In this document: one piece after another, positions 17,510 through 26,528 of the stretch
Layout: every line of letters starts with the position of its first letter
Numbering within the stretch: position 1 is the first letter of the stretch
Source of the DNA: Muribaculaceae bacterium
Lineage (GTDB): Bacteria > Bacteroidota > Bacteroidia > Bacteroidales > Muribaculaceae
Length of the DNA: 64,000 nucleotides
Direction of reading: 5' to 3'
Assembly (NCBI GenBank): GCA_017405965.1
Contig: JAFQZK010000020.1
Location: 52,516 to 116,515 of the forward strand
Translations under genes and position numbers: made by a program
The notes under the pieces: model-generated
The model's input: only the letters and a program-made list of their open reading frames with translations
What the model was told of the DNA's origin: nothing
Database searches by the model: none

Positions 17510-20500
17510 TTAGAATGAGATGTTGCAACCGATAGTGTAGGTGCGGGCCTGCGGATAAACACCGTAGTCCACGCCAAGGCTGGTGGCACCAGAGCCGATC
17601 TCAGGATCGAAGCCCCAGTACTTGGTCCAGGTGAACAGGTTCTCGGCACGGCCGTAGATGCGCAGACGGCTGATGCCGATCTTGCTGGTGAGGCTGGGGT
17701 GCAGAGTGTAACCTAGAGTGATGTTCTTCAGACGCAGGTAGCTGCCGTCCTGGATATACATGTCGCTGCATACCCAGTTCTTGGAGTCGCCCAGAGTGGG
17801 CACCTTGTCACTGGTGCCTTCACCGGTCCAGCGCTGGAGCACCCAAGTGGGATAGTTACCCGAAGCGACATCCTGGCGGTAGGTGGCATCGAATACGTCG
17901 GCACCAGATACGCCCTGGAAGAATACGCCAAAGTCAAAGCCTCTCCAGTCCATGTCGAAGTTCAGACCGTAGGCCCAGTCAGGCATACCGTTACCGATGT
18001 TGGTGCGGTCGTCACTGTTGATCTTGTTGTCGCCGTTGGTGTCCACAAAGCGGAAGTCGCCGGGGTTCGACAACGTGCCGTACTGGCTGTTGTAGGCCTC
18101 GGCCTCGGCCTTGGTTTGCAGGATACCATCAGTCTTGTAGCCGTAGAAGAAGGGGAAGGGCTGGCCGTTCTCGGCGCGAGTGCCACCGTCGCTGAACTGG
18201 CTGATGCCGTAGTTCAGGAAGCCGGTGTCGTTACCCAGGTTCTTCAGCTTGTTCTTCAGATAAGAAGCGTTGCCCTTCAAGGCGAAGTGTACGTCAGCAA
18301 TATTCCAACGATAACCGAGCTCAAACTCGATACCGCTGTTCTCCATGTCACCGACGTTGGCCAGCGGACGGGCCTCACCCACGTAGCTGGGGATAGGCAT
18401 CTCGATGATCATGCCGTTGGTCTTCTTGATATAATAGTCAACACTGAAGGTCAACTTGTTGTTCCAGAAGCCGAAGTCGATACCGAGGTCGGTCTGTTCG
18501 CTCTCCTCCCACTTCAGGTCTTCGTTAGCCAGGCGGTTGGCCTTGGAGCCGTAAACCATGGCAGCGGTCTGTCCGAAGTAGTAGTTACTGGTGTTACCAA
18601 TTGTCGTCAGTGTGGTGTAAGCAAAGTCACCGATATTGTCGTTACCGTTCTTACCCCAGCTGAAGCGCAACTTCATGTTGCTCAGCCAGTCGCGCTGATC
18701 CTCCATGAACTTCTCGTTCATGATGTTCCAACCGAGCGAGAATGAGGGGAAGATACCGTACCTGTGGTTGGAACCGAAGCGGCTCGAACCGTCGCGACGT
18801 ACGGTTGCCTGGAACATGTAGCGCTCGTCGTAGTTGTAGCTCACGCGGGCGAACAGTGAAGACAGGCGGTGCTCGGTGTAGGGACCACCCCAAACACCCA
18901 CGAGGCTCGTGGCACCGGTCATCTTGCCATCGGCATCGGTAGAGATCTCGAGATCGCCACCGGTGGTGTAGTTGATGCTGGGCTTATCGGGGTTCACGAG
19001 ATACCAGTGTGAGCCACCCAGTTCGTCACCCTTGAACTTCAAGGCACTCTGACCGAGCACGATACCGATGGTGTGCTTGCCGAAGGTCTTGTCGTAGGTC
19101 ACCGTGTTTTCAATCTGCCAGGTGCAGTTGTTACCCTTGAAGGCGACTGCCGAGGTGTGGTCGGCATTGTTGTTACCCGAGAGGTAGTACTTCTGCTTGG
19201 TGGCGCCATCGTAGCCCCAGAACGAGAGCTCGGCGCTGTAGGTGAAGTGATACTTCAGTGCATCCCACAGTTGCAGGTCAATCGAGAACTTGGGCATGAA
19301 CTTGTGGCTCCAGTTCTTGTTGGGAGTGCCCTGCATCATGGCGATGGGGTTGTTCTGCTCCTGATAGCTGCCGATGAATCCGGGAATGGTGTAAGGATTG
19401 CCGTTCTCGTCCTTGTACAGGTCGAATGCGCTGTAGCGGTCAATCATCTCCTGTGCAACGGCACCCCTCAAGGTAACGGGCAGGGTGGGAGCCAGATAGA
19501 GGGCTGAACCCAGAGGTGAGCCCCAAGTTGAGTTGGCATCGATGCCGGTGCTGTGCACGCGCATATAAGAAAGGTTAGCGCCCAGATCGAGCTTGTTCAG
19601 GAAGTTGCGCTCCTTGGTAGCATCGATGAGGTTGAACTGGTTGTTGGCGCGGATGGTCAGACGGTCATAGTTCGACTGGCCGAAGTTACCGCCGACGATA
19701 CCGTCCTGGGTGAAGTAACCCAGCGAGAGGTAGTAGTTCACCTTCTCCGAGGCTCCGCTCACCGAGATGTCGTGTTGCATGATGGGGGCGTTCTCGTTGA
19801 AGAGCAGCTTCTGCCAGTCAGTGCCGAAGCCCTCGATCTTGTCGCCGTTGGCGTCAATCAGGTTGTAGGGATCGGCATAGAGAGGAGTCATGCCGTTCTG
19901 CACGCGACGCTCGTTCTGCAGGATAGCATAGTCGGTGGCACCGGTAACATCGCGGTAGCGCCAAGGGCTCTGCCAACCATAAGAGAAGTCGTAGTTGATG
20001 CTGGCTTTGCCCTTCTTACCCTTCTTGGTCGTCACGAGGATGACACCGTTGGCGGCGCGAGCACCATAGATGGCGCCCGAGGCAGCATCCTTCAGCACCT
20101 CGATGCTCTCGATATCATTGGGGTTAACGCTCTCCATACCATACTGGTCGGTGGGCATGCCGTCAATGATGTAGAGGGGGTTGGAGTTGTTGATGGTGCC
20201 GATACCGCGCACGCGAACCAACGACTGAGAACCGGGCTGACCTGAGGAAGAAGTGACGCTGATACCGGCGGCCATACCCTTCAGGGCATCTTCGGCGCGC
20301 AGGCGGGTCTTACCGGCCAAGTCTTCCGACGAAACCTTGGCGATAGAGGCCGTCACAACGCTCTTCTTCTGCACACCGTAACCGATCACGACCACCTCGT
20401 TAAGCAACTCAGCGTCCTCGGTGAGGGTGATGTGCATGTCTCGGCCGGCAAGCACGGTCTGCTTACCATAGCCCACATAAGTGATTTCCAATTCGGCACC

Positions 20501-20698
20501 AGCAGGGCAGGTGATCGAAAAATTGCCGTCGAAGTCCGTAACGGTAGTGTTCGACGTGCCTTTTTGCACAACCGTGGCACCAATCACCGGCTCGCCGTTG
20601 GTATCAACGATTGTACCCGTGAAGGTCTGGTTTTGTGCAAATGCCGCTATTGCCAGCATGACTGTCAACAGCAGTGAAAGTAATCTTTTCTCTTTCAT
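17510..20698 (-). CDS. SusC-like TonB-dependent outer-membrane glycan transporter (PUL 2)
   Basis: 1062-residue SusC/RagA transporter, first gene of PUL 2. It has a signal peptide (1-21), a CarboxypepD_reg-like domain (FTGTIVDTNGEPVIGATVVQ, TVTDFDGNFSI), the LNEVVVIGYGVQKKS linker, a plug (about 120-235; LVRVRGIGTINNSNPLYIIDG, VLKDAASGAIYGARAANGVI), and a long beta-barrel ending YTIGCNISF. Overall order, length and motifs are those of an intact family member. A -7 element lies about 113 bases upstream in the spacer shared with the divergent regulator. Confidence 0.97.
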   Translation of the reverse strand: MKEKRLLSLLLTVMLAIAAFAQNQTFTGTIVDTNGEPVIGATVVQKGTSNTTVTDFDGNFSITCPAGAELEITYVGYGKQTVLAGRDMHITLTEDAELLNEVVVIGYGVQKKSVVTASIAKVSSEDLAGKTRLRAEDALKGMAAGISVTSSSGQPGSQSLVRVRGIGTINNSNPLYIIDGMPTDQYGMESVNPNDIESIEVLKDAASGAIYGARAANGVILVTTKKGKKGKASINYDFSYGWQSPWRYRDVTGATDYAILQNERRVQNGMTPLYADPYNLIDANGDKIEGFGTDWQKLLFNENAPIMQHDISVSGASEKVNYYLSLGYFTQDGIVGGNFGQSNYDRLTIRANNQFNLIDATKERNFLNKLDLGANLSYMRVHSTGIDANSTWGSPLGSALYLAPTLPVTLRGAVAQEMIDRYSAFDLYKDENGNPYTIPGFIGSYQEQNNPIAMMQGTPNKNWSHKFMPKFSIDLQLWDALKYHFTYSAELSFWGYDGATKQKYYLSGNNNADHTSAVAFKGNNCTWQIENTVTYDKTFGKHTIGIVLGQSALKFKGDELGGSHWYLVNPDKPSINYTTGGDLEISTDADGKMTGATSLVGVWGGPYTEHRLSSLFARVSYNYDERYMFQATVRRDGSSRFGSNHRYGIFPSFSLGWNIMNEKFMEDQRDWLSNMKLRFSWGKNGNDNIGDFAYTTLTTIGNTSNYYFGQTAAMVYGSKANRLANEDLKWEESEQTDLGIDFGFWNNKLTFSVDYYIKKTNGMIIEMPIPSYVGEARPLANVGDMENSGIEFELGYRWNIADVHFALKGNASYLKNKLKNLGNDTGFLNYGISQFSDGGTRAENGQPFPFFYGYKTDGILQTKAEAEAYNSQYGTLSNPGDFRFVDTNGDNKINSDDRTNIGNGMPDWAYGLNFDMDWRGFDFGVFFQGVSGADVFDATYRQDVASGNYPTWVLQRWTGEGTSDKVPTLGDSKNWVCSDMYIQDGSYLRLKNITLGYTLHPSLTSKIGISRLRIYGRAENLFTWTKYWGFDPEIGSGATSLGVDYGVYPQARTYTIGCNISF

Positions 20699-21061
20699 GT
20701 CACATTTGTTTTGGTTTATAAAATGATTTGGTAATATAATTGTTGGTTGATTCGTTGGATGAATACTTTTGGTTAGGTTGTGTGACTGACTTCAAGTGAT
20801 GGCCACAGCGCAAATTTACTCTAATAATATACGTGTCGCGCGGGTGAAAAACAAAAAAGTGGATGATTTTGGCCATTGATTTTTTGTAGTTGTTTGAATG
20901 ACAAACAGTTGTAAAATATCACCAATCGTTAAAAAGTGGTTAAAATATAGGCCCATTTGTGACGAAAACCATCAATTTTTGCCAACATTTTGCCCTTTTT
21001 GTTGCCCGAGAAGGATTTTACAAGTACATTTGCAACGCTTAGCTAACAACCTAAAAACTGA
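20699..21061. promoter_or_regulatory. Divergent regulatory spacer between PUL 2 and its regulator
   Basis: 363-base AT-rich spacer. On the minus strand TAAATTTG (20811-20818) fits the -7 consensus for susC, although no good TTTG is at the usual distance. On the plus strand TACATTTG (21025-21032) fits the -7 for the regulator gene, with TTTG at 20998-21001 spaced a slightly long 23 bases. Between them is a direct repeat of GTTAAAA (near 20929 and 20938), a possible but unproven operator half-site pair. No gene was found in the spacer. Confidence 0.5.
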
Positions 21062-22732
21062 ATGAAAAGAATCTTCATATTTGCCCTCCTGTCGTTGCTG
21101 TCGTGCCTGAGTGTTACGGCGGCTGGAACCATTGACCTGGAGCAGGAGTATCGCAAACTCGATAAAGCCATTGAGAATACCGATCGCTATGTGCAAGAGC
21201 GTGAAAACCGCATACAAGCCTATAAAACTGCACTCGGTGCAACCAATGACAACCGCGCACAGTACGATTTGAGCAGGACCCTGTATCAGGAGTATCGGCC
21301 TTACATGAGCGACTCGGCTATCCACTACATCAGCCGATGCATTGAACTGGCCGACAGAATGGGCGACCCTGTCCGAGTAGACGAGTGCCGTGTGTTGTTG
21401 GCTCATCAATGTATAGAATCGGGTATGTACCACGAGGCGATGGACGTGATGAACTCCATTGACGAACAGCGCATTAACGAACAGCGCATTAACGACTCCG
21501 ATAACCGACGCCTGTACTATAGCACGCTGGCTCACTTATATGGTGAACTGGGATATTACTGCAAGGTGCCGACTCTCCAGCAGGAGTATTATGCCAAGCA
21601 TGCTCACTACAATGGCATGATTGACACAACACTCCTCTCGATGGACGACGACGCGGCACTGCAGATGAAAGAACTTGAGCACTATGTTACCGGTGATGCC
21701 AAGGGGGCCCTGCACTACAGTGACATGCGACTCAAGCATGTGAAAGAAGGGTCACACGAGTATGCCATTGTGGCGTTTTACCGCTATCTGGATTATGCGA
21801 TGTTGGGCGACTCGGTGCAGGCGCGTTATTGGGTCACCCAGTCGGCCTTGAGTGATGTGGAGAACGCCGTGATGGACCAGGGTGCAATGTGGGAGCTGGC
21901 CAACAAGCTCATGGCCGACGGCGATATGGAGCGGGCTTACCGTTACATCCATTTCGCCTGGCAATGTGCCAGCAAATTCAATACGGTCAAGCGCAATAGC
22001 CAGATTTCGCCCGTGTTGACCGTAATCAGCGATAACTATGAGGCTTCGCTCAAGCGTGCTAACCGCCAACTCACCGTCTTGGCCATAGTGTCCAGCCTGT
22101 TGGCGGCCTTGTTCCTGGCTATCCTGTTCTACAGCAGCAGCCAGCGCAAGAAACTCGCCCGGGCCCGTAACGAACTCAGCGAGAGCAATACGCAGTTGGC
22201 GCAGCTCAACACTCAGCTGTCCGACCTCAACAAGCAGATGCACGAGACCAACCTGAAGCTCAACGAGTCAAACCGTGTCAAGGACGAGTATGTGGGACGC
22301 TTCATCCACCTGTGCTCCTTCTACATCGACCGCCTTGACGAGATGCGCAAGCGCGTCAACAAGATGGTCAAGAGCAAGGATCTAGAGGCGATATATAGAT
22401 TTACCGAGGGTAACGAACTCAGGGACAAAAACCTGACGGAGCTCTACGAGATGTTCGACAGCACCTTCCTGCACCTGTTCCCCAACTTCGTAGATGATTT
22501 CAATGCCCTGTTGCGCCCCGAGTGCAGGATTGCCCTGCCCGAAAAGGGTGCGCTGAACACAGACGTGCGCATCTTCGCCCTCATCCGCTTGGGCATCGAG
22601 GACAGCAGCCGCATCGCCGAGTTCCTCCACTACTCGGTCAACACCATCTACAACTACCGCGCTAAAATCAAGAACGGCGCCCTCGGTGACCGCGAAACCT
22701 TCGAGTCCCAAGTCAAATCCATCGGCATGTAA
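21062..22732 (+). CDS. SusR-like membrane-anchored TPR/coiled-coil/HTH regulator
   Basis: 556-residue predicted regulator of PUL 2. A signal/anchor (1-20) precedes an alpha-helical TPR-like region (about 25-325) that would face the periplasm. One transmembrane helix follows (about 331-352; LTVLAIVSSLLAALFLAILF), then a long coiled coil (about 355-415, heptads of Leu with Asn/Ser) and a C-terminal DNA-binding helix-turn-helix (about 500-545; LIRLGIEDSSRIAEFLHYSV, then NTIYNYRAKIKN). This matches the layout of SusR and the DUF6377-type regulators of Bacteroidota, which sense oligosaccharide in the periplasm and activate susCD. It is divergent from PUL 2 susC, supporting that target. An in-frame 15-base tandem duplication (INEQRINEQRIN) lies near residue 140. 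Confidence 0.85.
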   Translation: MKRIFIFALLSLLSCLSVTAAGTIDLEQEYRKLDKAIENTDRYVQERENRIQAYKTALGATNDNRAQYDLSRTLYQEYRPYMSDSAIHYISRCIELADRMGDPVRVDECRVLLAHQCIESGMYHEAMDVMNSIDEQRINEQRINDSDNRRLYYSTLAHLYGELGYYCKVPTLQQEYYAKHAHYNGMIDTTLLSMDDDAALQMKELEHYVTGDAKGALHYSDMRLKHVKEGSHEYAIVAFYRYLDYAMLGDSVQARYWVTQSALSDVENAVMDQGAMWELANKLMADGDMERAYRYIHFAWQCASKFNTVKRNSQISPVLTVISDNYEASLKRANRQLTVLAIVSSLLAALFLAILFYSSSQRKKLARARNELSESNTQLAQLNTQLSDLNKQMHETNLKLNESNRVKDEYVGRFIHLCSFYIDRLDEMRKRVNKMVKSKDLEAIYRFTEGNELRDKNLTELYEMFDSTFLHLFPNFVDDFNALLRPECRIALPEKGALNTDVRIFALIRLGIEDSSRIAEFLHYSVNTIYNYRAKIKNGALGDRETFESQVKSIGM

Positions 22733-22862
22733 CCCCCTTCGTAATCTTTCACAATGTTAATGCCTATAGATTATCTATCGGTTTATGTGAGCGAAATAAT
22801 TCTCAATGGCAAGATCAAAAATGAGGAAACAATAACTTTATAGTCAAAAGTTATTAATACTG

Positions 22863-25535
22863 CTAATCCGTATCGATGTTTCTCAGTTTATTAATACTCT
22901 CTTTGTACTCAATGACTCGAGGATCTTCAGGGCCATATTCTTTTTCATAAATTAAAAGTGCTTTTTGAAAATACTCAAAAGCATTTATTTTATTATCCAA
23001 TTCTAAATAAATGTTGCCTATATCCACATAAGTTTGAGATTTAGCAGAATCTGTATTATCTATCTTTTCTAATAATAAGAGAGCCTTTTGAAAGAATTCA
23101 AGAGCTTTTTCATACTCTTTCTGTTTGTCAAAAATCTCACCTATGTTAATCATTGTATCTGCAATATCTGACTGCTCAGTTTCATCATTATTCTCTTGAA
23201 TATATAATGCCCTTTGAAGATATTCTATAGCTTTGTTATAATCACCTATTTTATAAAATACAGAACCTATCATATTATTAATTGATGCAACTTCAGGATT
23301 ATAAAATTCATCATACTGTTCTTGTACTATCAGCAATTTTTGATAGTATTCTATGGCTTTTGAATAATCTTTTTTTTGCTCATAGAGAGAACCAATATCT
23401 AAGAGTGTTTTTGCAATTGATGAAGACATTGTATTTGTCATATTCTCTTTAACTGAAAGAGCCTTAAGATAAAACTCTAATGCTTTATCAATGTCGCCGT
23501 TGTTCATAAAATAATATGCATCACCGATACGGTCGAGCGTAGTAGCCTTTTGATTTCCTGTTATATTCATTTTTTCTTCTAAAGATAATGCTCTGAAATA
23601 ATAATCTAATGCTAAATCATAGTTCTCAAATTGTTCATGACAAAAACCGATGGAATTGTATGAATCTATGCATTGCTGGTTTTCTTCTCCAAGATTCGTT
23701 CTTTTTATTTCAAGCGCTTTAAGGCTGTATTCAAGTGCTTTGTTGTAATCACCATTAACGCCATAGATAAGACCTAAAAGATAATAACAATCAGCTGAAG
23801 AAACAGAATTCTTTCCAAGTTTTTTTTCTCTTATTTCAAGAGCCTTGAGGTTGTATTCAAGAGCCTTGCTGTAATCACCTTTACTAGTAAATATTATAGC
23901 TAATTCGTAATAAGCTGTGGCTGTTACTAGAGATTCAGTTCCTTCAATTTTTTCCCATATTTCAAGCGCTTTACAAGTATATTCTGAATCTGAATTATAA
24001 TCACCTTGCATTCTGTAAAAAGTTCCAATTTTAAAGTAGTCATCGGCTACAGATGAGTTATTTGGTCCCAAGTCTTTCAAGTGAATATCAAGCGCATTGG
24101 TTATAAACTCAAAGCCTTGTTCAAAATCACCGCACACCAAATAAGTTTTACCAATATAACTATATGAATCAGCTATATTTCGATTGTCCTCCTGTAAAAA
24201 CTTTTTTCTGATATTAAGGGCCTTGAAATGATACTCGAGTGCTTTCTCATAGTCCCCCAGAATCATATAGCTGTTACCAATACCATGATAAATAAATGCA
24301 ATATTAATATTATCATAATTAGATGACTTTTCATATATGTAGAGTGCTTTTTTATAATAGTCATGGGCCTTTGAATACTCTTCTTTGCTTTCATACACAT
24401 TAGCAATATTAAGATATGAATCTGCTATAGAGCAATCATCTGGGCTACAGAGAGATTCTCTAATGTTAAGAGCCTTATAGTGATAATCTAATGCTAGGTC
24501 GTAATTTTCATTACCTTCATACAGACTTCCTATAGCATTGTAGAAGAGTGCGACCCATTCATTTTGTTCTCCAAATTGTTTTTGAGCTTGATTTAATCCT
24601 CTTTCGAAATAATGCATAGCGAGTTTATCATTGTTCATTCTTCTGCAAGACATAATTCCAGCAAGATTTTGCCAGTCGAGGTTGGTGGTGTCGAGATTGG
24701 CGCGGAGTTCAAGGTAGTAGGCAGCAGAGTCATTTTGGTGATTCATCAAAAAAATCTCAAAGCGTCGGTAACAGTCTTGAGCTATGTCTTCGCGGTCTGT
24801 CTGCTCCATGGCTTCACTTTTCTCTAGTTTATCACGTTCATGTTTGTTTGCTTCATGGTGTTGATTCAGGCGTGCGATGCGGGTGTTGATGTCACCCTTT
24901 GTGCGCAGGAGGGAGTCGGCTTCGGTGAGGCGTCCGTTCAAAATACAATCGCTAATTTGACGATTGAATTCGTCCATCTGATCGAAGTCCAATTGCGCAT
25001 AACGCTCAGCCATGTCGCTGATTAACTTTTCGTTATTCTCTTGTTCAGCATACAGTTGCTGTAACTTTTTCTGATATTCGTCTTGGGTAATCTTATTTTG
25101 CTTTTTGAGGGTCTCAATTTCATCCTCTCGTGCCTGAAGTTGGCGTTGTAGCGTACGGCGGATTTTACGTTCATTGGCAAGTTTCTCTTCGGTTTGCTGG
25201 CTAGGAGTCTCTAACACAAGAATCAGCGGGTTGCTGGAGTAAGTGTATTGCCTGGTGGTAGCTTCGGGGTCAACGAGTATGTAGCCCTGCTTCTTCACGC
25301 TCTGGATGAAGAATTTGTTGGCAGGAATAGGAAACGAAAAGTTTCCGTTCTTGTCAGATTTTACGGTTGAGCGTCCTTTAACTTGAATTGTCGCACCTTC
25401 AATACGATTGCCTGAGATGAGTTTACCGTTACTACCCAGTCGCCCTCGGGTCTTCACAAAGCCGGTCTGGGTCTGTGCAGAAATGCTTAGAGCGAGTGTG
25501 AGGCTGATGCCAAGAAAGAGAATTAACTTCCTCAT
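22863..25535 (-). CDS. Secreted coiled-coil protein with long TPR array (last gene of the 13-gene operon)
   Basis: 890 residues. A signal peptide (1-20) is followed by a carboxypeptidase-regulatory-like Ig domain (about 22-110; RIEGATIQVKGRSTVKSD, NGNFSFPIP), a charged coiled coil (about 112-250; RKIRRTLQRQLQAREDE, YQKKLQQLYAEQE), and about 13-14 TPRs of 42-44 residues (about 300-880; IADSYLNIANVYESKEEY, KALEYHFKALNIRKK). The TPRs resemble the kinesin-light-chain type and probably bind a protein partner. Residues 1-215 are closely similar to the whole of the preceding 292-residue protein, so the two are paralogues. The TPR-coding DNA is far more AT-rich than its neighbours, suggesting separate origin or repeat expansion. 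Molecular function unknown; a scaffold is likely. Confidence 0.85.
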   Translation of the reverse strand: MRKLILFLGISLTLALSISAQTQTGFVKTRGRLGSNGKLISGNRIEGATIQVKGRSTVKSDKNGNFSFPIPANKFFIQSVKKQGYILVDPEATTRQYTYSSNPLILVLETPSQQTEEKLANERKIRRTLQRQLQAREDEIETLKKQNKITQDEYQKKLQQLYAEQENNEKLISDMAERYAQLDFDQMDEFNRQISDCILNGRLTEADSLLRTKGDINTRIARLNQHHEANKHERDKLEKSEAMEQTDREDIAQDCYRRFEIFLMNHQNDSAAYYLELRANLDTTNLDWQNLAGIMSCRRMNNDKLAMHYFERGLNQAQKQFGEQNEWVALFYNAIGSLYEGNENYDLALDYHYKALNIRESLCSPDDCSIADSYLNIANVYESKEEYSKAHDYYKKALYIYEKSSNYDNINIAFIYHGIGNSYMILGDYEKALEYHFKALNIRKKFLQEDNRNIADSYSYIGKTYLVCGDFEQGFEFITNALDIHLKDLGPNNSSVADDYFKIGTFYRMQGDYNSDSEYTCKALEIWEKIEGTESLVTATAYYELAIIFTSKGDYSKALEYNLKALEIREKKLGKNSVSSADCYYLLGLIYGVNGDYNKALEYSLKALEIKRTNLGEENQQCIDSYNSIGFCHEQFENYDLALDYYFRALSLEEKMNITGNQKATTLDRIGDAYYFMNNGDIDKALEFYLKALSVKENMTNTMSSSIAKTLLDIGSLYEQKKDYSKAIEYYQKLLIVQEQYDEFYNPEVASINNMIGSVFYKIGDYNKAIEYLQRALYIQENNDETEQSDIADTMINIGEIFDKQKEYEKALEFFQKALLLLEKIDNTDSAKSQTYVDIGNIYLELDNKINAFEYFQKALLIYEKEYGPEDPRVIEYKESINKLRNIDTD

Positions 25536-25547
25536 TATTAGAGAGAT

Positions 25548-26426
25548 TTATTGTTTAGCTTGTAATTCCTTGATTTTTTCTTCAAGTTGTTGTATTTCGG
25601 TCATGTTCATCTCAAGAACGAATTGGAAAAGTGACATGGCTTTGTTGTAAAACGTTAAAGCCTCATTGATGTTACCCTCGATTTCAGAAATCTGTCCTCT
25701 GTTTTTGCAGTCAATTGCAAGGTCGATTGCCTGTCGTTTCAATAGTTCCTGTGATTCTTCCAGAGCTTTTAGGCGGTCTCGAATATCGCCTTTGCTTTGC
25801 AAGAGCGAATCAGCCTCTACAAGTTTTCCGTTGAGGATGCAATCATTGATGCGGAGATTGAATTCATCCATTTGGTCGTAGTCCGTTTGCAAGTAGCGTT
25901 CTGCCATATTGCTGATCAACTTTTCGCGATTCTCTTGCTCTGCATAAAGTTGTTCTAATTTCTTTTGATACTCGTCTTTTGTAATTCTATTTTGCTCCAT
26001 GAGAGCCTCAATCTCATCCTCTTGAGCTTGAAGCTGACGTTGCATTGTACGACGGATCTTACGTTCTATGGCAAGTCGATCATCCTTTAATTGTTGATCC
26101 GACTCCATGATGATAACTAGAGGGTTGCTGGAGTAATGGTAGACTTGTTGAAGCGCGTCTTTGTCTATGAGGTCATAGCCTTGTTTCTTTACCGATTGAA
26201 TCATAAATGTGCCGCCGTCCACAGGAATAGAGAAACGGCCTTGTGAATCGGTAATCACAGGTGAGTAACCTTTGACTTGAATGACTACACCGTTTAAGTA
26301 CTTACCAGGAACCACTTTGCCGTCATTATTCAGTCGTCCTTTGGTCTTGACATATCCCTGCTGGTTCTGAGCCATAGCGCACAGGGCTAAGCTCATGGTA
26401 ATTGCTAAAAACAATATTTTTTTCAT
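25548..26426 (-). CDS. Secreted Ig-like/coiled-coil protein, short paralogue of the TPR protein
   Basis: 292 residues from ATG 26426 (MKKILFLAITMSLALCAMAQ signal peptide). The open frame extends upstream, but without a credible start. Layout: signal, carboxypeptidase-regulatory-like domain (about 22-115; LNGVVIQVKGYSPVITDSQG), coiled coil (about 120-230; IRRTMQRQLQAQEDEIEALM) and a short helical tail (about 240-292) that looks like one and a half TPRs. It aligns almost without gaps to residues 1-215 of the next gene's product (for example FMIQSVKKQGYDLIDKDA against FFIQSVKKQGYILVDPEA) but lacks the TPR array. It lies 12 bases before that gene. Function unknown; it may pair with its paralogue through the coiled coil. 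Confidence 0.82.
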   Translation of the reverse strand: MKKILFLAITMSLALCAMAQNQQGYVKTKGRLNNDGKVVPGKYLNGVVIQVKGYSPVITDSQGRFSIPVDGGTFMIQSVKKQGYDLIDKDALQQVYHYSSNPLVIIMESDQQLKDDRLAIERKIRRTMQRQLQAQEDEIEALMEQNRITKDEYQKKLEQLYAEQENREKLISNMAERYLQTDYDQMDEFNLRINDCILNGKLVEADSLLQSKGDIRDRLKALEESQELLKRQAIDLAIDCKNRGQISEIEGNINEALTFYNKAMSLFQFVLEMNMTEIQQLEEKIKELQAKQ

Positions 26427-26528
26427 AATCAAATAGTTATGTTTGGGGGTTGTTGCAAATATACGGGTTTTGTTGCGGTGTTGCAACGAAATGCCGAATT
26501 TGTTGGTGGTTGTCGGGATCGGGTTCGG

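Noticed and set aside
20972-21535. 187-codon minus-strand frame over the regulator start
   Set aside because: Overlaps the regulator's signal peptide and spacer promoter; no family or start context.
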